Assembly (NCBI GenBank): GCA_048465415.1 | Contig: DBFWLO010000021.1 | Coordinates: forward strand, 62,001 to 126,000 | From: Scatosoma sp048465415 | GTDB taxonomy: Bacteria; Bacillota; Clostridia; Christensenellales; Borkfalkiaceae | DNA length: 64,000 nucleotides | Direction of reading: 5' to 3' | The notes under the pieces: generated by a model | What the model was told of the DNA's origin: nothing | What the model saw: only the letters and a program-made list of their open reading frames with translations | Databases searched by the model: none | Made by a program: the position numbers and the translations under genes | Part shown: positions 51,805-61,613 of the stretch, one piece after another | Layout: each line of letters opens with the position of its first letter | Position numbering within the stretch: the first letter of the stretch is position 1

Positions 51805-52704
51805 TCAATCTTTGGCGTCCATCAATTTGAACTGCACGACGCTGAACGCGGAAATAATCAAACCGAGCAATACGGACATCGCGCTGGCCATACCCGCCAT
51901 CGAAGCGGACGAGCCGAAAGCGTGCTGCTGAATATACATCATCAATACCGTGGTGCTTTCCTCCGGCCCGCCGAACATAAACGGCTGACCGAATACGTTA
52001 AAACCGCCGATCGTGCCCATGACCGTCGTATATAGAAGCTGAAAACTCATTTCGGGCAAAGTGATTTTCCAGAACTTTATCCAAGCGTTGGCGCCGTCCA
52101 TTTCCGCCGCCTCGTAATAAGTTTCGGGAATCCCCGATAATCCCGCCAGAAAGATAACCAAATTCCCGCCCACACCCGACCAGAGCGTAAGCATAAAAAT
52201 GGAAATCCACGCGTACGGCTGCGAACCCGCCCAATTTATATCGATGAGAAAGATATTATTGACGGCGCCGAGCTCTCTGTCCAACAGCCAACGCCAGGTC
52301 AATACGACGGTAGCCACGGAGAGCAGCGACGGCGCGTAGAGAATCGCCTGAAAGATCCCTTTCCCCCGATTAAGGGAGTTTAATACCACAGCAAACAACA
52401 TCGGCACCGCGATGAGAAGCGGAACCATAACCACGGTATAAAGCCCCGTGTGAAGCAATCCGCTGAAAAATTCCCGATGGAACAAAGTGCCTTTTCTTAA
52501 AATATCCGCGTAATTTTCCAGCCACACGAACTGCGGCGCTCCCATCAGATCCCACTTGGTGAAACTGATGAAAATACCGAAGAAAAAGGGAAAAACAAAA
52601 AATACGCAGAAAAAGAATAAGTGCGGTCCGATAAAAATCAGAGGTTTCAGTTGTTTTTTCAAAGCCTTGATTCGGCCGTTAAATTTTTTATCCGCGTCCG
52701 TCAT
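51805..52704 (-). CDS. Sugar ABC transporter permease, MalF type (second system)
   Basis: 299 aa, six membrane segments; start after AAGGAGGGAAAT. EAA loop: TYYEAAEMDGANAWIKFWKI then TLPEMSFQ. First segments: KPLIFIGPHLFFFCVFFVFP. Pairs with 50947-51795 and serves the binding protein 52742-54055, 37 bases upstream. Confidence 0.92.
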   Translation of the reverse strand: MTDADKKFNGRIKALKKQLKPLIFIGPHLFFFCVFFVFPFFFGIFISFTKWDLMGAPQFVWLENYADILRKGTLFHREFFSGLLHTGLYTVVMVPLLIAVPMLFAVVLNSLNRGKGIFQAILYAPSLLSVATVVLTWRWLLDRELGAVNNIFLIDINWAGSQPYAWISIFMLTLWSGVGGNLVIFLAGLSGIPETYYEAAEMDGANAWIKFWKITLPEMSFQLLYTTVMGTIGGFNVFGQPFMFGGPEESTTVLMMYIQQHAFGSSASMAGMASAMSVLLGLIISAFSVVQFKLMDAKD

Positions 52705-52741
52705 ATTTCCCTCCTTCTTTCCGCGTATCTCTTTTCATTTT

Positions 52742-54055
52742 TTACAGTTTTTCCGCGGCTTCTTTCGCGTCCTTTGCGGCGTCGCCGATCGCTTTTTGCA
52801 CATCCGTTTCCGTTCCTTCGCAAAGCTTCGCGACATATTTGCCGATAGGATCGGTGATGGTGTCGTAGGTATATACCTTTACCGGCGAAACGATTTTTTC
52901 CAAATGCTCGGACAGATTAGCCCATTCCAACGTTTTATAAGTGGCGTCGTCCGCGATATCCCTTCTCGCCGCAACCTTGCCGCCCTGACACCACTTGCCG
53001 CTGTTATCGATGAGGTATTTCATAAACTCAGCGACGGCGGCGTCTTTTTCCGCGGAGACGTTTTTGTTGTCAAAGAGCACGAAACTGTGTCCGTCGCCCG
53101 CGACGCTTCTGTCCGCCGCCGAAGCGTTGATTTTCGGAAGCAGCGCAACGCCCGCGTCCACGCGGTCCGTCTTTTTGCACGCGTCGGGAGCCGACCAGAT
53201 CCCGTCGATGGTAAACAGCGCGCGGCCCTGCGCGAAGATATTCAAATGGTCCGCGCCGCTTTCGGAAGCCACTTTTTTACCGCTTTCGTTGGTCGTGAAC
53301 GGAATGGATTTAACGGCTGCCGCAGCCGCGTACCCTTCTTCGCAGTCAAAGGTAGGCACCGTAGGAGCGGCCGCGGAAACCGCCTGCACTCCCTGCTGAT
53401 TCAAAAAACTCAGAAACATCGGTTCCGTAAACGAATAGTTGAAAGACATTCCATACGTTTTCTTACTGGAAATGGGCGCGTCCACATACGCTTTTTTCAT
53501 CATCTCCAACATCATATCCACAGTGAATTCGTCCGATTGAATCTGCGCCTCCGTATAACCGGCGGGAATAAGTTTGCGGTTATAGAAAAGTACGGTAGGC
53601 AGAACGTCAAACGGCACGGCGTACATTTTGCCGTCGAATTCTCCCGACTGCCAGGCGTCTCCCACATAATCGCCGCTCTCGATCCCTTTTTCCGTCAGCA
53701 TCGCGGTCATATCGCGGAGCTTGTCGGCCCTTTGAAAAGAAGAAAGCCGCGATTTATGAACAATGCAAAGGTCCGCCGTCGTTCTGTCCGTAAAGCTGGT
53801 GAGAATGCGCTGATAATGATTGGCTTCCGCCTGCGCGTCGGCGCTGACATAGATAGAACCTTTATGCTCCTGATTAAAATCGTTGACCAAATCCTGCATA
53901 TAGGCAGAATCGGGACCGGTAATCGGATTCCAAAAAGTGATGGTTACGTTCGCCTCGTTTTGAAGCTGATCGTCGGGATCGCCGCAAGCGGTCAGCCCTG
54001 CAAAAGAAGTTGCCGCCAACAGACAGGCAACCGTTATTTTGAATAAGCGTTTCAT
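52742..54055 (-). CDS. Extracellular sugar-binding lipoprotein (second system)
   Basis: 437 aa, solute-binding family 1. Lipobox FAGLTACGDP. Typical regions: ANVTITFWNPITGPDSAYMQ, DLVNDFNQEHKGSIYVSADA, MYAVPFDVLPTVLFYNRKLI and GRALFTIDGIWSAPDACKKT. The ligand is probably an oligosaccharide, as the flanking genes encode GH2, GH39-like and GH43 enzymes. It differs clearly from the 41301 binding protein, so the two importers are not simple duplicates. Confidence 0.92.
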   Translation of the reverse strand: MKRLFKITVACLLAATSFAGLTACGDPDDQLQNEANVTITFWNPITGPDSAYMQDLVNDFNQEHKGSIYVSADAQAEANHYQRILTSFTDRTTADLCIVHKSRLSSFQRADKLRDMTAMLTEKGIESGDYVGDAWQSGEFDGKMYAVPFDVLPTVLFYNRKLIPAGYTEAQIQSDEFTVDMMLEMMKKAYVDAPISSKKTYGMSFNYSFTEPMFLSFLNQQGVQAVSAAAPTVPTFDCEEGYAAAAAVKSIPFTTNESGKKVASESGADHLNIFAQGRALFTIDGIWSAPDACKKTDRVDAGVALLPKINASAADRSVAGDGHSFVLFDNKNVSAEKDAAVAEFMKYLIDNSGKWCQGGKVAARRDIADDATYKTLEWANLSEHLEKIVSPVKVYTYDTITDPIGKYVAKLCEGTETDVQKAIGDAAKDAKEAAEKL

Positions 54056-54074
54056 AGAATAGAGTCTCCCTTCC

Positions 54075-55829
54075 TTATTTATCGTTAATTTCGCGTACTT
54101 TATCCAGATCGACTTTCGGATTATGATTTTCGTCCAACAATCCGTTTACTTCCTGATACACGTCCGTAAGCTGCGTGTAGCAATAACCGCATACGTTCGG
54201 CATCGCCTTTATCGTCGAGGTGAGGTCTTCTATCGCCGCCAGCATCTCAGATTTATCTCTCGCCTTGCCGTTATATCCCCAGCCTTCGCTCCCTTCCAGA
54301 GCCACGCCGCCGTATTCGCTGACGATAATCGGCTGACCGCGATATTCGTAGCCCTGCGCAAAAGCGAATTTGAAGCACCCGTGCGCCACGCGGTTTGTGA
54401 GAATGCCCCTCAGATCGTTTTCGTAGCGTTTCGCCATACTCGCCCCGTTTCCGTCATAATCGTGCAAAGTGATTATGTCCGAACAGGTATGTTCCCACCC
54501 GTCGTTGGCGATTACGGGACGCATACTGTCATAAGCCTTGGTAAGATTGTATATGCCGCAAGTAAATTTCTGCTGTCTGCGCTCGGTAAAAATGCCCGGC
54601 AGTCCCCAGCTTTCGTTAAACGGCACCCAGGCGATAACGCTAGGATGATTGTACTGCTGCCGCACGGCGTCCGACCATTCGTCCGCGAATTTTTTCACGG
54701 CAAGGTCCCCGAACTCGTAAGCGGACGGAGATTCCGCCCAAACGAGCAATCCTTCCGTATCGCAGAGAAACAAAAAGCGTTCGTCCTCCACCTTCTGATG
54801 GATACGCAGACCGTTGAACCCCGCTTTTTTTATGTAAGCGATATCTTTGCGGGCCGCCGTTTCGCCGGACATCGTGTAACCGCTTTCCTTCCAATAATTT
54901 TGCGCCAGAACGAGCTTTTGATAAAGCGGGGAGTTATTCAGGCGAATCCCCTTCTCGTCCGCCTCGATTTTTCTCATTCCGAAATAGGAACCGACCTTGT
55001 CGATTATCCGACCGTCTTGATACAGCGTGAACGTTACGTCATACAAATTAGGATTCAGCGGATGCCATTGCTTGACTTTGAAATCGAAGGCGTCGCAGCG
55101 CATATCGAACTCGGCAAAAAATTCTCTGCGCGTCACCGCGGAACGGTTTTTCAGGACGGGGACATTCCCGAACGAGATCTCGGTTTCCACCTCCGTTCCC
55201 TGTACCGCCCCCGCAAATTCGTAATCGATGCGCACCTTTTCCCCGTCGACGTCGGGAGTGATTTTTACTCTGTCCAGCCTCGCGGCGGAAACCTCTTCCG
55301 CCCATACGGGTTTCCAAATCCCCGTCGTCTGCACGTACCAGCACCCGAAGCTCTCTTTCAGCCACCGCTGTTTGCCCCGCGGCTGACGGGAATCCAACGA
55401 GTCTGCGCAGCGTACCGTGAGCGTGTTGTCTCCGGTTTCGCAAAGACTGTCGGTAATATCGAAAGTAAACCGGCAATTTCCGCCCGTATGTTCGCCGACA
55501 AACACGCCGTTCACCCAAACTTTGGTCTCATAGTCCGCGCCCTCAAAATGAAGGAGGTAACGCTTGCCCGCCCGAGGCTTTGCGGCGGCAAACGTGCGGC
55601 GGTACCAAACCGTGTCGTGGACGCTTTCGTCTCCGATTCCGCCTGCGGGCGTTTCATAGGAATAGGGAACGACGATCGTCAGAGACTTTTCGGGAAAACG
55701 GAGATAGTACCTCTCCGCCTCCCCTACGTCTTCATCGTCGAATACGAAATCCCATTTTCCGTTTAGATCGCTCCATTCATCGCGGACAAACTGAGGTCTG
55801 AAATAATTTTCCCTGTAACATTTAACCAT
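54075..55829 (-). CDS. GH2-family beta-glycosidase
   Basis: 584 aa, counted from the second of two adjacent ATGs (55832 and 55829); neither has a strong ribosome binding site. Cytoplasmic. GH2 order: N-terminal jelly roll (SDLNGKWDFVFDDEDVGEAE, ETKVWVNGVFVGEHTGGNCR), Ig-like middle, TIM barrel with GFNGLRIHQKVEDERFLFLC, AWVPFNESWGLPGIF (acid/base Glu) and PIIVSEYGGVALEG (nucleophile Glu). It may be a beta-galactosidase, glucuronidase or mannosidase-type enzyme; substrate not resolvable. Shorter than E. coli LacZ because the C-terminal domains are absent. Lies between GH39-like and transporter genes in one operon. Confidence 0.9.
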   Translation of the reverse strand: MVKCYRENYFRPQFVRDEWSDLNGKWDFVFDDEDVGEAERYYLRFPEKSLTIVVPYSYETPAGGIGDESVHDTVWYRRTFAAAKPRAGKRYLLHFEGADYETKVWVNGVFVGEHTGGNCRFTFDITDSLCETGDNTLTVRCADSLDSRQPRGKQRWLKESFGCWYVQTTGIWKPVWAEEVSAARLDRVKITPDVDGEKVRIDYEFAGAVQGTEVETEISFGNVPVLKNRSAVTRREFFAEFDMRCDAFDFKVKQWHPLNPNLYDVTFTLYQDGRIIDKVGSYFGMRKIEADEKGIRLNNSPLYQKLVLAQNYWKESGYTMSGETAARKDIAYIKKAGFNGLRIHQKVEDERFLFLCDTEGLLVWAESPSAYEFGDLAVKKFADEWSDAVRQQYNHPSVIAWVPFNESWGLPGIFTERRQQKFTCGIYNLTKAYDSMRPVIANDGWEHTCSDIITLHDYDGNGASMAKRYENDLRGILTNRVAHGCFKFAFAQGYEYRGQPIIVSEYGGVALEGSEGWGYNGKARDKSEMLAAIEDLTSTIKAMPNVCGYCYTQLTDVYQEVNGLLDENHNPKVDLDKVREINDK

Positions 55830-55857
55830 CATCGTGCCAAAACCCTTTTTCCGTATA

Positions 55858-58149
55858 TTAAGCGATCAAACTGAACATCGCGCGAGTTCCCGCGCCCGTA
55901 TTCTGCATATCGAAAGAAATCTGCGCCTTACCCGTCGCCGCGTTCCAACCGTCGGGCGCATAGCGGGACAAATCGATCTCCCAAAGATCCCCGGCCAATT
56001 CCACGACCACCATAGGTTTTTCCTGCGTACCCCAAGGATAGGCGGGCAATCCCGCCAACTTTGCGTCCTGCGCGATCGGATCGCGGCTATCGCGGTATAA
56101 ACCGTTATGAAAATACACGCTCTTTGTATACGTTCCCGTCGCTTCGTCGAAAAAGTCCACTCGGAATCCGAGCGTAGTATTTTTCGTATTCATGTCCAAC
56201 GCGCCTTCCGTCCGCACTTTCACCTTGAATTTTTCGGGAAGGCTCCTGCAAAGCACCGAGCCGTTGGCGTGGCCTTGCCCGACAAACTTTCCGTCCAGCC
56301 CCGCGCAGTCTCCCATGCCCAGATACATCGTCCATAAATTCCTGTCGAAATGCGAGTAGCTGCCCTGCAAGCCTTTTACGTTGTCTTCCCAGACCTCGCG
56401 GCATCCCTCCAAACCTCTGTAACGATCCTCATAATAATAAGAAGTCTTGATGTCCTTTGTATTCCCGAACGAAATACGGTCTTCCCAGGAAGTAAAATCC
56501 TTTTTGCCGTCCTTATTTACGGTGATATACACGACGCCGTCCGCAGGAATTTTACCCGCCCATATGCTGCCGTCCGTTTCCAAGGTCTTTTCCTCCTGCG
56601 CGACCAATTCCGCCGCTTGATTGTTGTCAAACCAGCTTCCGTGATTTTCGTCGATCCGATAAATTCTCCTCGTTCCACGATCGAATTTCGCGTTGTTTAA
56701 CCGAACGTCCACCACTCTGTCGCCCTGCGTGAGCTTTTTTCCTTCCGCGTCCTTGGAAGCGTTCGTATTCCAGATAAGAATCCCGATTTTATCGTCGTCG
56801 GACGATACCAAAGTCCTCAGTCCGCTGTTTTCCTTGCCCAGCGTCCCTTCATAACGCCATACGGGCATATCCGTATACATCTTCATCGCGTTAAACGGCG
56901 CTTTGATGTTTCCGCCGCGGTGTTCAATCATTCCGTAAGGATCGTAACCGCCCGTAGATTCCATAAATTGCGCCCAATACGCCCATTGTACGGAAGGGCG
57001 GTCGACGACTTCCATCAGCCCGTCCAACGTCCTCCACGCGCCCTCGTAACGGTTAAACTGGCTGTTAAGACCGTTTGTAGAACCGTTGGATTCGTTGAGG
57101 TAAGAATATTCGTTGATATGCACGGCGGTGTTGATAAAATAAGGATCGGCCGAAAGCCCGGAAACCACCTTTTCCAGTTCGTTTTTCTCTCCCTTGGCAC
57201 GAAGCTCCTCGGGAACGAACCACGTATTTCCGTCCAAATAGGTATGGAAAGAATAGAAATCCAACGGCAGTCGTTTTTCTAGCACGCGCGGCAAAAATCC
57301 CACCCAGCCTTCCACGCCGATTTCGCCGAGCGCAAAGCCGGGACCGCCGATCGTCGCGTCGGGATCGGCCCGAAGAATCCCTTTGGCGCCGTATTCGTAC
57401 ATATCGGGATAGACGCCTTTTCCGGGCGCGCACTCATTGCCGAGACAAAAATCCTCCCAGTTGAGGAACCCGTCGAACGTTTCGTCAAACACGCCCCAGC
57501 ATTTCAAAATTTCCAAATCCGGCTCGTTATAAATTTCATGGTATCCGATCTGCGTGCCGTTCTCCACGTAATGTTTCGCATATTGATAATAAATTTCTTC
57601 CCACACTTCCCGCCAGTTGACAATATTTTGATCGAGATTATTCCATTTTCCGTCCTGCTGCAGTGGATAGGGAATATAATCCCAGGACATATACGGCAAA
57701 ACCCCGTAATCGGTCATATATTTCACAATGCCGTCCAACTGCTTAAAATCGTATTTCAGGGAGTTTTTATCTACCTTGAACGTTCCCTTTTCCTCATCGT
57801 AGTCGGTAATGTCGTAATCGTCGCTGACGAGATACTGCCCCGCGGTACCGTTTGCCTTACCGATGGAAAGGTCGATGCGCAGCGCGTCCGCGTTGACTTC
57901 TTTGATGCGCGCGAAATCGCGTTGATAGTTGCTCAGAGGATCGATGCAACCCGCGTTATACATGGCAATTTTTTTCAAAAGGGGCGGATCTATTCTTTTA
58001 CTAAAATCCGCGGTCAAGGTAACGGCTTCTTTCATATCCACGGGCAGCTCCGCCGATTCCGAATCTTCCCCGCTCCCTCCGCCGCAAGCTGTGGAAAAAC
58101 ATAAAGTCATGCTCAGCAACAATATTACGGCTTTTGAATAATATTTCAT
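55858..58149 (-). CDS. GH39-like surface glycosidase lipoprotein
   Basis: 763 aa from ATG 58149 after AAAGGAGAAC. Lipobox CFSTACGGG (Cys 22). A TIM barrel with clan GH-A features: ADALRIDLSIGKANGTAG, IGYHEIYNEPDLEILK (NEP, acid/base Glu about 209) and TAVHINEYSYLNESNG (nucleophile Glu). This resembles GH39 beta-xylosidases and related enzymes. A beta-rich C-terminal half follows, ending with a binding-like domain (FKVKVRTEGALDMNTKNTTL, TLGFRVDFFDEATGTYTKSV). It is extracellular, so it works before uptake. It is followed by the GH2 gene after 28 bases. Confidence 0.82.
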   Translation of the reverse strand: MKYYSKAVILLLSMTLCFSTACGGGSGEDSESAELPVDMKEAVTLTADFSKRIDPPLLKKIAMYNAGCIDPLSNYQRDFARIKEVNADALRIDLSIGKANGTAGQYLVSDDYDITDYDEEKGTFKVDKNSLKYDFKQLDGIVKYMTDYGVLPYMSWDYIPYPLQQDGKWNNLDQNIVNWREVWEEIYYQYAKHYVENGTQIGYHEIYNEPDLEILKCWGVFDETFDGFLNWEDFCLGNECAPGKGVYPDMYEYGAKGILRADPDATIGGPGFALGEIGVEGWVGFLPRVLEKRLPLDFYSFHTYLDGNTWFVPEELRAKGEKNELEKVVSGLSADPYFINTAVHINEYSYLNESNGSTNGLNSQFNRYEGAWRTLDGLMEVVDRPSVQWAYWAQFMESTGGYDPYGMIEHRGGNIKAPFNAMKMYTDMPVWRYEGTLGKENSGLRTLVSSDDDKIGILIWNTNASKDAEGKKLTQGDRVVDVRLNNAKFDRGTRRIYRIDENHGSWFDNNQAAELVAQEEKTLETDGSIWAGKIPADGVVYITVNKDGKKDFTSWEDRISFGNTKDIKTSYYYEDRYRGLEGCREVWEDNVKGLQGSYSHFDRNLWTMYLGMGDCAGLDGKFVGQGHANGSVLCRSLPEKFKVKVRTEGALDMNTKNTTLGFRVDFFDEATGTYTKSVYFHNGLYRDSRDPIAQDAKLAGLPAYPWGTQEKPMVVVELAGDLWEIDLSRYAPDGWNAATGKAQISFDMQNTGAGTRAMFSLIA

Positions 58150-58205
58150 AATTGTTCTCCTTTTTAGAAAACGGAAAGCCGTAAATTTGCCGCGGTTGCT
58201 TTCCG

Positions 58206-59147
58206 TCATTCCGCTTTGTTTACATAATCCAGTCGCATTACGATATTTTGTTGAAAATCCCCGAACTTTTCGCCGAACAGATTCATACCGCCGCGGTTGA
58301 CGGCGTCCGATTTCACGCCGATTCGAAAATCGATGTATTCTCCGTCCTCCAACTTCAAATCGCTTACGCATACGCCCGAGGCTTTGACGTTATCGATATA
58401 GGTGCCGACTCTTTCCACGGAAAAAGTTTTTAATATGCCGAACTGCGTGTAGGTATCCGACCACCAGGCAGGCGTATAGAGGCCTCGTCTGCCGCCGAGA
58501 TCCCCCGGGGAAACATACGTCCCGATCTCTATTCCGTTGATCCATACGGTAATATCCGACGGCCAATCGTTTCGGTAATTGGCCACCTCGCTGCAAAGCT
58601 CCAACGAAAACTGAATGCGTTTCGCCGTACGCCCGCGAAGGCTCGCGTTGGAAAACTTATACCGAAGCACTCCCTCCGTCAGCCAGATGAGCTGCGCTTT
58701 ATAATGTTTGGGATTATAAAACACCTGCGGATCGTCGTCCACGTCCAGATAAGAATTTTCGTCAACGATACCGCAGGGAGGCTTGATTCCCAGACATTCG
58801 GAATACCCGCCTACGGGCATAGCTACGGTGGTAAACTCCGTTTTGTCCAACGTGAGCGATTCCACGAAATCCATACGGATAAAATCCACTTTCCGGCTGC
58901 ACACCTTCTGCGAGCCGCGAATCCCCGGTTGGTAAGTCGAGAATATCAGTCCCGCGTCGGTGAGCACTTTGATGTGTATCGCCGCCGTGGAAACGGGTAT
59001 CTGCAACGTTTTTGCGATTTCGTTGATGTTCATGGAAGCGCGGTTCAACTGCTTCATGATCCGCACGCGGACTTCGGAAGATAAGGCCCGGGCCACCTCG
59101 CACATCCGTTCTTCGTCGTTGAGATTGATTTTTAAACTTCTTTCCAT
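58206..59147 (-). CDS. ArsR-like regulator with a large C-terminal sensor-like domain
   Basis: 313 aa. Residues 1-95 are a winged helix: EVARALSSEVRVRIMKQLNR, SMNINEIAKTLQIPVSTAAI, HIKVLTDAGLIFSTYQPGIR. The remaining 215 residues are beta-rich with many aromatics (YKAQLIWLTEGVLRYKFSNA, ITVWINGIEIGTYVSPGDLG, LYTPAWWSDTYTQFGILKTF), like a carbohydrate-binding jelly roll. Normal ArsR proteins are about 100 aa, so this is a fusion of a DNA-binding and probably a sugar-sensing domain. It has a TTGCGA-17-TATAAT promoter and precedes the GH39-like gene by 56 bases, so it likely controls the second importer operon. Confidence 0.8.
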   Translation of the reverse strand: MERSLKINLNDEERMCEVARALSSEVRVRIMKQLNRASMNINEIAKTLQIPVSTAAIHIKVLTDAGLIFSTYQPGIRGSQKVCSRKVDFIRMDFVESLTLDKTEFTTVAMPVGGYSECLGIKPPCGIVDENSYLDVDDDPQVFYNPKHYKAQLIWLTEGVLRYKFSNASLRGRTAKRIQFSLELCSEVANYRNDWPSDITVWINGIEIGTYVSPGDLGGRRGLYTPAWWSDTYTQFGILKTFSVERVGTYIDNVKASGVCVSDLKLEDGEYIDFRIGVKSDAVNRGGMNLFGEKFGDFQQNIVMRLDYVNKAE

Positions 59148-59197
59148 CTTTTTCTCCTTGGCTTACAGATTTTCGACAGTAAATTTTTGCCGTCTCT

Positions 59198-59226
59198 ATT
59201 ATAACAGCTTTTCTGTCTTTTCGCAA
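59198..59226 (-). promoter_or_regulatory. Promoter of the ArsR-like gene
   Basis: Minus strand TTGCGA (59221-59226), 17-base spacer, TATAAT (59198-59203). Confidence 0.6.
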
Positions 59227-59239
59227 CAGCCAAAGAGAA

Positions 59240-59282
59240 AATCGGAGCGGAACCGAATATTTTTTGCGTCGCCGCTCCGATT
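59240..59282. repeat. Hairpin between lipoprotein and regulator genes
   Basis: AATCGGAGCGG (59240-59250) pairs with CCGCTCCGATT (59272-59282), perfect 11 bp with a 21-base loop. On the minus strand it is followed by TTCTC. It probably ends transcription of the CBM9-type lipoprotein gene. Confidence 0.6.
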
Positions 59283-59310
59283 GTGTGCTCGTTTAACCTT
59301 CCGGTAACAA

Positions 59311-61527
59311 TCAGTCCGCCGCGACCAATTTCAGATGATCGAGGACATAAGGTTTATCAAACGCATTCTGCCCCATCGTGTTGGTACTGACGATGCCTTC
59401 CCTTACGCCGTCGTTATTGACATCGTCGTTGATATTGATCATAATGTCGACAATTTCCCCGATTTTGTTTTCCACTGCGGCAAACGCGGCCCACGCGATC
59501 TTATACTCTACGGTATAACCGGTTTCCGTCAATTTAGATGTGATGCTTCTTTGAACGCCGTCTTTCCAATCGTACATCCAATGACTCCCGGTTACGTCAC
59601 CGATATTGTTCGCCAATACGCGGAATCCGCCTTCGCCGCACCAGCCCGTATTTCCGGCGGGACGGTTGGCGTCGCCCCAACCCGTACTCGATACGGGGAA
59701 GGACCGGCAGGTGCTTATCCACAGCTCGACGCTGTCGTTCTGCCAGGGCTCGCCTATCTGCGCAGGGCTTACGTGCGCGTCGGTGACATCGACGAATACA
59801 TACAGGAAAGCGTCGTCCCAGGTAATGTACGCCTTTCCTTTCGCTTCGGGACCGTTTCCGGCGTCTTTTGTTGCAATCGTTTCGATTACGGCCGCCACCT
59901 CGCCGTATGCGGCGTCTTTATCGCCGTCTACGGTGATGCTTGTGCCTGCGGCGAGCTTCTTCGCCTCGAACATATGACGGGGAGAAGCAAAATTCGCGGA
60001 ACTGGTCTGCATTTTCATAACGTACTCTGTTGTAACGGGATTAGCCGTTCCGTCCTTATAAGTCACGGTGAGGTCTGCGGTGGAATTTTCCTTAAACGCC
60101 GCGCCGGACGCGACGGGAATAATGGTTTCCACGGTGGTTCCCGCTTTTCCGTTCGCCTCGTAAGCGGTTGCAAGCAGCGGGCTTTCCAGTTTGAATGCGG
60201 AAGTATCCGCGCCCAAAGCGGCAAGTACATATACTTTATCCGTCGTCCAAAGCAATTTTGCCTTCGTCGAGCCGAACATGACTTCTTCTGCATCTCTGTA
60301 AAGCAAATCTTCCGTACCATCCACCGTTACGTCGAATCCGTCGCGCACCTGTTTTATGCCGAGCATCGTCTTGTTATCGTTGGTATTGGCAACCAATTTG
60401 ACGTTGGAAAGTTTTTTCGGGCCGCTCATATTGCCGTTGATCGCCTCCATCGCCACCGCGTTGGGAGCGGAGTTTTCCTTGCTGTCCTCCGCCGAATCCG
60501 CCGTTATTTTGTCATAAATCTTGACGCCGATACCGATTTCGCGATCCGCCGCCGGGCGCAAGTTCTCGGGGATATTGCCGAGATCCGCTTTAATCTTATA
60601 TTCGACGTTATAACCTGTCTCAGTTAATTTTGTCGTTCCCACGGAAACGCCGTCGTTATTGCATTCGTTCGACCACCAGCCGTCCCAGCACGCTTCGCTG
60701 CCCGCGCCGAAACGCGCTTCGCCCTGCGGGAATTGTTTACCGGCGTTAATCTTAAAATGCGCTTCGCACATAGGGCCCGGCTCGCCGCGGTAACCGCCGC
60801 CCCAACCGCCATTCCAGGCAGGGCTTGCCAAACTTTCGTTGTGGAGAAGATCGATCCAGATTTCAAACGTGTCGTTATGCTCGGTCCACTGTCCGCCAGC
60901 ATAGGAATCGTCGCGGCCGATAACGTTGGCGTCCCTCACTTCGGCAAAAACATAAATATATTGACTGTCCCACATGAAACGCACGTTCGCTTTGGTGTCC
61001 GTATTGCCCGCCGTTACCGTTTCTACGGGAATTTCCGTTGCGTCGGCATAGGCGTCGTCTTTTTCACCGTCCACGGAAATATTATGTATCGTACGGAGCT
61101 TGGTGGCCGTAAACTGCGTGCTTGTGCCGAACCGTTCGTGCCAAATTGCCGTATAAATCAGATCTTCGTTAAAAATTTCCACTTTACCGGCAGCCTTGTC
61201 CGCCTCATCCAGTCCTTCCCATCCCATAAAAGTATATCTCGCGTCGGTCGAAGTCGGATCAGCGGGAATATCGATCTTATCTCCTTTTTTCCCCGTCGCT
61301 TCCTTGACCACCGTTTCTCCGTCTATGAATTTCACGGTATAATTTTTTTCCGTCGAAGAATTGCTGCCGCTGTTGTCCGTAGTGCTGTCCGACGCGGGGA
61401 CAGAAAAAGAACCGTTGTCACCGCCGCCCGAGCTGACGCTGCTGTTACCGGGACCGCCACAGGCCGTCGCAAATCCCACAGTCAACGACAAAAAAATGGC
61501 TAATAGCGCTTTTTTGGAAAATCTCAT
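59311..61527 (-). CDS. Surface lipoprotein with an InlB-type repeat and CBM9-like domains
   Basis: 738 aa from ATG 61527 after GGAGGTAAATGT. Lipobox GFATACGGP. A Ser/Gly-rich linker (residues 24-55) is followed by one InlB-type repeat (YTVKFIDGETVVKEATGKKG ... YTFMGWEGLDEA). Then come two or three CBM9-like units: IHNISVDGEKDDAYADATEI, VRFMWDSQYIYVFAEVRDAN, NDTFEIWIDLLHNE; and AYITWDDAFLYVFVDVTDAH with NDSVELWISTC. No catalytic domain. It should bind xylan ends or other glycans at the surface. It has a near-perfect promoter and is the first gene of the region on this strand. Confidence 0.85.
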   Translation of the reverse strand: MRFSKKALLAIFLSLTVGFATACGGPGNSSVSSGGGDNGSFSVPASDSTTDNSGSNSSTEKNYTVKFIDGETVVKEATGKKGDKIDIPADPTSTDARYTFMGWEGLDEADKAAGKVEIFNEDLIYTAIWHERFGTSTQFTATKLRTIHNISVDGEKDDAYADATEIPVETVTAGNTDTKANVRFMWDSQYIYVFAEVRDANVIGRDDSYAGGQWTEHNDTFEIWIDLLHNESLASPAWNGGWGGGYRGEPGPMCEAHFKINAGKQFPQGEARFGAGSEACWDGWWSNECNNDGVSVGTTKLTETGYNVEYKIKADLGNIPENLRPAADREIGIGVKIYDKITADSAEDSKENSAPNAVAMEAINGNMSGPKKLSNVKLVANTNDNKTMLGIKQVRDGFDVTVDGTEDLLYRDAEEVMFGSTKAKLLWTTDKVYVLAALGADTSAFKLESPLLATAYEANGKAGTTVETIIPVASGAAFKENSTADLTVTYKDGTANPVTTEYVMKMQTSSANFASPRHMFEAKKLAAGTSITVDGDKDAAYGEVAAVIETIATKDAGNGPEAKGKAYITWDDAFLYVFVDVTDAHVSPAQIGEPWQNDSVELWISTCRSFPVSSTGWGDANRPAGNTGWCGEGGFRVLANNIGDVTGSHWMYDWKDGVQRSITSKLTETGYTVEYKIAWAAFAAVENKIGEIVDIMININDDVNNDGVREGIVSTNTMGQNAFDKPYVLDHLKLVAAD

Positions 61528-61584
61528 ACATTTACCTCCACATATTTTGGGACAGATCATTTTATTCCTGTCTTCTTTATTAAT

Positions 61585-61613
61585 ATTATATCGCATAAGT
61601 ATGGGAGTGTCAA
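61585..61613 (-). promoter_or_regulatory. Promoter of the CBM9-type lipoprotein
   Basis: Minus strand TTGACA (61608-61613), 17-base spacer, TATAAT (61585-61590); leader about 50 bases. Confidence 0.75.

Noticed and set aside
52556..54046. Long plus-strand frame of 496 codons
   Set aside because: Antisense of the sugar-binding lipoprotein gene; Arg/His-rich composition and no motifs.
54123..55766. Long plus-strand frame of 547 codons
   Set aside because: It is the antisense of the GH2 gene, has no family motif or ribosome binding site, and results from the GC-biased codon use of the real gene.
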